Of a stretch of 64,000 bases of DNA, positions 57,764 through 64,000 are shown piece after piece. Each line of letters begins with the position of its first letter. Position 1 is the stretch's first letter. The stretch comes from Phyto melanocephala (taxonomy: Eukaryota > Arthropoda > Insecta > Diptera > Rhinophoridae): contig OW799233.1 in assembly GCA_941918925.1 (NCBI GenBank), positions 108,369,833 to 108,433,832 of the forward strand, read 5' to 3'. The notes under the pieces were generated by a model. The model searched no databases. It saw nothing but the letters and a program-made list of their open reading frames with translations, and had not been told where the DNA came from. A program made the position numbers and the translations under genes.

Positions 57764-59494
57764 ATGAGTAAAAGACTACGTGTGTTCGAGTGTTTGAACG
57801 ATCCAGACAATTTCTGCAATGTTTGTGGCCAGTTTATAAAAAAAAATCACGCACACAAGTTTACTCCAGCAGTACAATTGCACTATTTGAATTATTTTGG
57901 TATTTCACCAAATATCACAGAACCATGGACACCTAAGTCGCTGTGTGATCTTTGCTATATAATCTTAACCAACTGGGCAGCTGGCGGAAGGTAAGAATTT
58001 TTATTTAAACACATTATACATAGCAAATATAGTAATTTATTTTAATTTTAGCCGCCATATGAAATTCGATACACCAATGATGTGGAAAAAGCCGCTATGC
58101 CATTCCACAGACTGTTATTTTTGCCTCACCACAAACAGTGGGGTAGGAAGATTTTTTAAATGGAACTACGCTCAAGTGGGATCGTTTGCGCTTCCAGTAC
58201 CACATTCGCATGATGTGCCATATCCAGTGTGCCCTGGTGCATCTCTTCAAAAAGCAGAATCGTCAGAAGAAGAGTCCGAGTCAAATGCAAGCGAATTTGA
58301 GCCGGGTGCAAAGCGAAAATTACTGTCACAGGCCGAACTAAACGATTGGATGCGCGATTTTGGTCTCACTAAGGAGAAAGCCGAACTTTTTGCGTCTCGG
58401 ATGATACAGTGTGGATTTGCGGCTTCAGAAGTGAAAGTAACAGCGTACAGAAACCGTCACAAGGAGTATGCAAAATTTTATACAAAGAAAGACCAAATAT
58501 GTTTTTGCAGCGACATTTCAGGCTTGTTCCAAGAGCTTCACCAAATTCACAACCCCAACGAATGGAGGTTGTTTATTGACAGCAACAAAGAGAGCTTGAA
58601 GGCAGTTCTCTTACATAATGGTAATGAAAAGCCATCTGTTCCTATTGCTCATGCGGTTCATTCAAAGGAGAACTATGAAACTATGAACATTTTGCTGAAA
58701 TGCATAGAGTATAGGAAATACAATTGGAAAATATGCGCCGACCTTAAAGTTGTGGCCATTCTGTGTGGACTCCAAGGAGGCTATACGCGACATTGCTGTT
58801 TTCTGTGCCTTTGGAATAGCCGCGCTGATGATCAGCATTATATAAAAAAAAAATGGCCGGTACGAACGAAACCTGTAGTTGGAGAAGCGAATGTTCAGCG
58901 CAAACCACTAATAGAGAACCGTGAAAATATAATACTTCCGCCGCTGCACATAAAATTGGGTTTGATTAAAAATTTTGCCAAAAAATTAGACAAAGAAGGT
59001 GAAGCTTTTGCCTATTTACGGTCAATTTTCCCTTACCTTTCGCTGGCAAAAATTAAAGAAGGAGTCTCGCAGGACCCGAGATAAAAAAAATTTTGAAAGA
59101 TGAAAAATTCCCAAAGCTGTTATCACCCATCGAAGCCGCAGCATGGAATTCCTTCAGGCTTGTTGTGGAAAACTTTTTAGGAAACAACAAAAGCCCGAAT
59201 TATAAGGACATAGTTGAGGATCTGGTAAAGAACTATGAAGCCATGGGAGTGCACATGTCACTTAAAATACACTTTCTGCATTCTCATTTGGATTTTTTCC
59301 CTGAGAATTTAGGAGACGTGAGCGACGAACACGGCGAGCGCTTTCATCAGGAATTGAAGGCTATGGAACGACGCTATCAGGGCATCTATGACACGGCTAT
59401 GATGGGTGACTATATTTGGACCCTAATACGTGAGACCGATTGCAGCGAATACAAAAAACAAAGAAGAAGTCAGCAGTTTTTCCACATGGCATAA
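57764..59494 (+). CDS. Transposase of the CACTAGG element, two exons, one apparent frameshift
   Basis: Exon 1 (57764-57990) starts at ATG in a good fly context (AGACAATGAG) and ends at AAG/GTAAGA. A 61-bp intron (57991-58051) ends TTTTAATTTTAG, and exon 2 resumes in phase. Residues 18-21 (CNVC) and later LCDLC and DCYFC motifs form an N-terminal zinc-binding region. An acidic linker (SSEEESESNASEFE) follows. The putative catalytic domain has WRLFIDSNKESLKAVLLHN and ICADLKVVAILCGLQGG, then CCFLCLWNSR (another C-x2-C), LPPLHIKLGLIKNF, LDFFPENLGDVSDEHGERFH and ERRYQG. Aspartates in FIDS and ADLK and an acidic residue in the EHGERFH region are plausible catalytic triad members, unproven. The frame breaks near 59070: one missing base in GGAGTCTCGCAGG would explain it, as the next frame continues GPEIKKILKDEKFPKL. 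Total length is about 550 residues. Confidence 0.85.
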
Positions 59495-59598
59495 AATGTA
59501 CACTTATATCTTTGTTTTTACTCATTTTTTTTGTGCGTTGATTTGCTTAATTTAATTAGTTAGTTTAATTTCGTTAGTTTAGCTAATTGTGCGATACA

Positions 59599-60247
59599 TT
59601 GAGCATGTAGTGCTGTAAATAATTTAAAAAATAATATACGAAGACTAATTTTTTTATTTTAAATTAAGTTCAAATGTATTTATTCGTTTGCGTTGGGTAG
59701 GTAAGCTGTGCAAATAATGAAAATCAAAAAATCGTGAAATAGCGGAATTTCGGTCGTTTACCAAAAAAATAATAAGTCGGCCATTTGTCATCAGATTTTG
59801 TTAAGTAAGGGCTTATTTTCTTTGGAAAAGTGTCAGCTATACGTAAAAAAATTAAAATCGCTGTTAACATCGCGTTTTATATTTTATATGAATTTTTATA
59901 TGAATTTTTCAGCCACATTTTTACTAAAAAAACCCAGTTTTTTAACCTTTTTAAGCCGCCAACATCAAAACTACTAACCCGATTTGAAAATTTTCTGAGA
60001 ATAAGTTGTAGACGGCTCAATTGTCTTTAATTTGAGTAGTATTAGGATAAAATAGGTCAAAGAAGACTAAAGATATGCTCAAAATAGTAAGTGTACCTCC
60101 AAAAATTAAAAAAAAAAAATTAAAAAATTTGTATCTCGCAAACCAATCGACAGAAAAATTTTTAAAATTCATTTTCGTGTTCAGTAGGTCCAAATCCATG
60201 AGAAAAAGTATGCTAGAACCAAATAACAAAATGGCTGTTGCCTAGTG
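59599..60247 (-). repeat. Right long terminal inverted repeat
   Basis: Begins TGAGCATGTAGTGCTGT, immediately after the transposase 3' untranslated region, and ends AGCCTAGTG-type text (GTTGCCTAGTG) at 60247. It is the reverse complement of 57009-57666 with very few differences, one of which changes a single codon in the shared open frame of the arms. Confidence 0.85.
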
Positions 60248-60250
60248 TAA

Positions 60251-61247
60251 TCTTTTTATTATAAAAAATGTATATGTATATTGTTTGCTTTGTTTAAGTT
60301 CGATCTTTGTCTAGTTTTTCTTTAACTTTGTTTTTTTTTTTTTTTTGTTGTATTTAAATCAATTACACCGGCTTAAGTTCATTTTAATATAGAAAGCATA
60401 ATAATATATGAAAAATATGAAAGCATACAAAACTTGAAGATAATGCCATTTGTTATAAATGAAAAATTTTAAAATAAATTCTATACTTCCCATCTTTTAA
60501 TTGCATGAAGTTGTAAGATAAATGGGTTGAACCATTTCAAATCAACTTAAAAAGTGCTATTTTTTACATCATCTAAATTTTTTTTTAATTTTGGTGGATA
60601 TATCACAGAATTTAGAGAAATTCAAAGTTTGAGGTCACCGACTAATCTGAATCCAAATAAATGAGGTCCCTGAAATCGGGAAAAATGTATGATGTTGTAC
60701 TCAATTAATTGAAATTTTCTGGAAAAGTTTTATAGGTACGTAGTTAAGCAGGATTGCATTTGAAATGTTATCATATGGCATTTGATTCTGTTTTTTCTTT
60801 TTTGGTTTTTTTAACGGTTAAAGGTAACTTTTCGTGACCTATAAGTCGGGAGGCAATATTTCTAAATGTGGCATTTTTAAAAAAATAAAAAATACACATA
60901 ATTTAAAGACGGATTCCTTTTCTATAGTTGTGACAAACTTCAGATGTGTCAAATTTAAAAGTGACACAATGTTTAGATCCTGAAATATCAATCAAATTGT
61001 AAATAATTATATTTTCCACGATAAAGTAGTGCTGATAATGAAATCGGAGCTGGTTTCAAAAATGTCATTCGACTTACATATATCGAAATAACATTTTGCT
61101 TACAGTTTAATTTAAAAATGTTTGCAAAAATACATGATTATTATTTTATAATAATTTAGGAAAATGAATTGAAACCGCAATAATTTATTTACAATTAAAT
61201 TTATAATAAATAGTTGGAATAAATATATATTTATGATTATAGTTCAA
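60251..61247. other. No gene; one dispersed repeat copy
   Basis: AT-rich DNA. At 61018-61075, CACGATAAAGTAGTGCTGAT, AATGAAATCGGAGCTGG and TTTCAAAAATGTCATTCGAC are the third copy of the repeat also present at 31799 and 44848. Nothing else is recognised. Confidence 0.5.
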
Positions 61248-61802
61248 TCTATATAAAAATGGTATAAAAAATGTATAGTAATTCATAAAATGATTTTTTC
61301 TGTTCAGTTCTGTCAGTTGTCTGTCAGTTGTTCGTATTTTCGAGGAGAAGGTTTTGACTGAAAATTTTGGAAAATCCCTCCAAAAAAGTCGGAAAATTGA
61401 AAAAATCGAAAATCGAGTTTTTGTATGAAATTTTGTGTGAAATTATTCCTTAATGGCTTTTCAAATGAAAAAATAGAAAGTTTTTAGCCGAAATCCGATA
61501 GATGGCGTTATTCATTCACTTAGAGTTTGCGCAATCTGACAGGTGTCGCAAGGTCAATCACTAGAAGTCTGTGGGATTAATCTCGAATTTCGCACGGTCA
61601 GCTGTACGTTGCATGTTCGCGTGTTGGGAAATCGTCTTCGATATTTGTTTTTGCGCCGGAAGCCCAATTCATCAAATCTTTCTCTACTGATTCAATTCAA
61701 ATAAATCATATTGAAAATGTAAGTATTTGTGTTGTATTATTATTCTAAAGTTTGTCTGAAGGCTTAAAATTAGGGTGAGGCGAAGTTCGCCGGGTCCGTT
61801 AG
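61248..61802 (+). mobile_element. Helitron, 555 bp, with a possible captured gene start
   Basis: The 5' end TCTATATAAAAATGG follows host A. The 3' end has a GGCGAA-G-TTCGCC hairpin, GGGTCCG and TTAG before host T (TTAG where CTAG is standard). Unlike families C and D it has no tandem units. Its middle (about 61500-61700) is noticeably richer in G and C than the surroundings and leads to ATTGAAAATGTAAGTATTTG, a start codon overlapping a consensus splice donor. This could be a captured promoter, 5' untranslated region and first exon; the capture is an inference. Confidence 0.7.
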
Positions 61803-62388
61803 TTTCTTATATTTATTTAGTATCAAAACGGATCCAAAAGTGTTTATAGTGAAAGTAAAACAATATAACAGAAACTGAATCTGTCTGTAAAAATTCAAAA
61901 GTTTCGGTTAATTTAAAGTAAGTAAAAAAATATTTACTTTGTATGGCAGAAGCAATTTTAAAAAATTTTAAGTTTAATAATAATCGGTTAAGAAATATTT
62001 AGTATTTAAAAAAGAATTTATCTTTTGTTAGGGCGTGGTACTTCACACTTTATAATAATAAAAATTTATTGCAACTAGAACTAATGCAATACGAAGAAGT
62101 CACATTTTAATAGGTGGGCATATATCCCTAAAATTATTTGAAGTTGAACATAGAACCACAGATTCTCTTAAAAATTTATGAGAACTATACATATAAATAG
62201 CAGATTAAAGCTTATGAGAGATGTTGCCGTTAAAGTGGGCGTGTCCAAATAATTTCTGGTGATGACTTAAATTTTGATATTTAAACATGGAATACTGTAT
62301 ACATTTTTACGTACAGAAAAAGTAATAATTTAAAAAACGCCTTGTATAGAACAAGAACGTTAAAGTAGCATTGTCAACTTTAGTTTTT
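61803..62388 (+). repeat. Old B-type-like fragment
   Basis: GGGCGTGGTACTTCACAC (about 62031), GTTAAAGTGGGCGTGTCC (about 62229) and similar words recall the interior of B-type elements, but no ends are preserved. The B-type copy at 62389 is inserted next to or in it. Confidence 0.4.
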
Positions 62389-64000
62389 ATACCCGCCACC
62401 AAAAAAATGGTGGGGGTATATTCATTTTGTCATTCCGTTTGTAACACATCGAAATATCCATTTTAGACCCCATAAAGTATATATATTCTGAATCAGGGTT
62501 TGATTTGATGACGATCTAGCTATGTCCGTCCGTCTGTCCGTCTGTCCGTCTGTCCGTCTGTTGAAAGCACGATAGAGGTCGCACCGAAAAAGCTAGGGGG
62601 CTCAAATTTTGCCAGAATCTTTCTTATAGACAAGGTTTGTTTGGTATTGAAAATGGGCTAAATCGGAATATTAGGAAGAGAGTTATAGCTCGAAAAGCAA
62701 GAGTAGGTCGAAAAAACCGTGTCCCTCGAACACCGAATAAAATGGAATTGTGTCCAAACGCATTAACGTAGACTCATGAAACTTCGAATATATATTTCCT
62801 GAGTAAAAACAATATCTCTCTCCGAAAATTATCTAAATCTATGCATTAGGAGAGGAGTTATCGATCAAAATGTACGAAAATTTTTACCGCACAGTGTATT
62901 TTTCGGTATATTTAAAAACAAAAACGTCATAAAAGCAACAAAATTGGATGTACGACTCTGAAATTTTGCAGACTTTGTTTTTTGGTGAAACGCTTTTTTG
63001 TAACGGAAAATCAATGTGCCACGCCCACTTTTACGCCCACCTCCCATATAACGTTTTAAACAAAATTCATATAATTTCTCTATTAATATAGATTTTGGAA
63101 TAATAAAGGACTATATTGAAACGTCTAGGTTGTGCTCATTAGAAAAAACAATTTTGACACGCCTACTATAACGCCCACTTTTCACGTTATCTACCGTTAA
63201 TGAAATTTAAAAGCTCATAAAACGGCCAAAATTAGAGGTATGATGATCAAATTTGCTACGTGTATCCCCCTAGGTAATTTCATTACTATGCCAGAAAATT
63301 AAGGTGCCACGCCCACTTTTACGCCCACCTCCCATATAACGTTTTACCTAAAATTCATATAATTTCTCTATTAATAAAGATTTTGGAATAATAAAGGGCT
63401 ATATTGAAACATCTAAGATGTACTCATTCGCAAAAACAACTTTGACACGCCTACTACAACGCCCACTTTTCACGTTATCTACCGTTAATGAAATTTAAAA
63501 GCTCATAAAACCGCCAAAATAAGAGGTATAATGGTCAAATTTGCTACGTATATAACCCTAGGCACTGTCATTACTGTGCCAAAAAATTAAGGTGCCACAC
63601 CCACTTTTACGCCCACCTCCCATATAACGATTTATCTAAAATTCATATAATTTTTTTATTAACAAAGATTTTTGAATAATAAAGGGCTATATTGAAACAT
63701 CTAAGTTGTACTCATTCGCAAAAACAACTTTGACACGCCTACGTTAACGCCCACTTTTCACGTTATCTACCGTTAATGAAATTTAAAAGCTCATAAAACC
63801 GCCAAAATTAGAGGTATAATGGTCAAACTTAGGTGAAATGCCCACTTTTACGCCCACTTCCCATATAACGGTTTAGCTGAAATTCATATAATTCCTCTAT
63901 TAATAAAGATTTTGGAATAACAAAGGACTATATTGAAATACCTTAGTTGTACTCATTAGCAAAAACAGCTTTGACACGCCTACTATAACGCCCACTTTTC
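62389..64000 (+). mobile_element. INE-1/DINE-1-like element, B-type copy 3, cut by the window end
   Basis: TATACCCGCCACCAAAAAAA, TGGTGGGGGTATATTCATTT, CCCCATAAAGTATATATATT and a long GTCCGTCTGTCCGTCTGTCC run. Sequence agrees closely with copy 1 through its first 1.1 kb. The mariner-like insertion is not met before the window ends; instead the CGCCCAC-rich unit is repeated four times. The 3' hairpin lies beyond 64000. Confidence 0.85.
63018..64000 (+). repeat. Tandem units of about 245-290 bp inside B-type copy 3
   Basis: ACGCCCACTTTTACGCCCAC (or a close variant) recurs at about 63019, 63310, 63597 and 63839. Each is followed by CCCATATAACG, TTTTGGAATAATAAAG, GACACGCCTAC and CACGTTATCTACCGTTAATG. 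The last unit is shorter at its junction. The array continues to the window end. Confidence 0.85.

Larger units (their letters stand above)
57009..60247 (+). mobile_element. 3.24-kb DNA transposon with 650-bp inverted repeats (CACTAGG ends)
   Basis: Both ends start CACTAGG and the element is flanked by TAA on each side (57006-57008 and 60248-60250), a 3-bp target duplication. The inverted repeats extend about 650 bp and are close to identical, apart from a short divergent stretch near the tips. A two-exon transposase gene lies between them. CAC-starting termini with a 2-3 bp duplication suggest the CMC (CACTA/EnSpm-Mirage-Chapaev) superfamily; this is inferred from the ends and not confirmed by the protein. 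Near-identity of the long repeats points to recent insertion. Confidence 0.85.

Noticed and set aside
57009..60247. LTR retrotransposon
   Set aside because: The long terminal repeats are inverted, not direct, and the coding region has no reverse transcriptase, protease or integrase motifs.

Overview
This window looks like intergenic or deep-intronic DNA from a higher fly (Diptera), most likely a calyptrate such as a blow fly or muscid. That placement is an inference. It rests on the strongly AT-rich composition and on many interspersed elements of the INE-1/DINE-1 (mini-me, Helentron-associated) type, with their GTCC/GTCT-rich core and a 3' end carrying the ATTCGGC/GCCGAAT hairpin followed by CTTACTTGTT. 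I found no intact host protein gene, no functional tRNA or rRNA gene and no CRISPR array. Nearly everything recognisable is a transposable element or its remains, often nested.

Layout. 1-7 kb: decayed repeats, a tRNA-like SINE, a foldback element and a broken non-LTR reverse transcriptase (3.56-4.69 kb). 7-12 kb: a mariner remnant, two Helitrons and the first 'A-type' INE-1-like element. 12-24 kb: mostly unrecognised AT-rich DNA with a second A-type copy, older relatives, a foldback MITE, a reverse-strand LINE fragment that has lost its YADD box, and a Helitron end. 24-30 kb: a 'B-type' INE-1-like element carrying a mariner insertion, then a pogo-like element split by another A-type copy. 30-38 kb: a hAT end, an RNase H-bearing LINE fragment between inverted repeats, a decayed multi-exon THAP-domain gene (34.95-35.41 kb) and a Helitron. 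38-48 kb: a decayed relative of the 57 kb transposon, itself split by a MITE and an A-type copy, then a mariner fragment and a second RNase H LINE fragment. 49-55 kb: a Helitron and three B-type copies. 55-57 kb: a pogo-like element with a hAT element inside it (8-bp target duplication ATTCTATG). 57.0-60.2 kb: the best-preserved unit, a 3.24-kb DNA transposon with about 650-bp inverted repeats starting CACTAGG, a TAA duplication and a two-exon transposase gene broken by one apparent frameshift. 61.2-61.8 kb: a Helitron that may carry a captured promoter/first exon. 62.4-64 kb: a B-type copy with four satellite-like internal units, running off the window.

The elements do not form a pathway. 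What connects them is mobilisation history: non-autonomous Helentron/Helitron elements, pogo, hAT and mariner derivatives, and one transposase family present both as a near-intact copy (57 kb) and a degraded one (39-41 kb). Order of insertion can be read from the nesting. Family names come from motif recognition and terminal structure only; no database search was possible.
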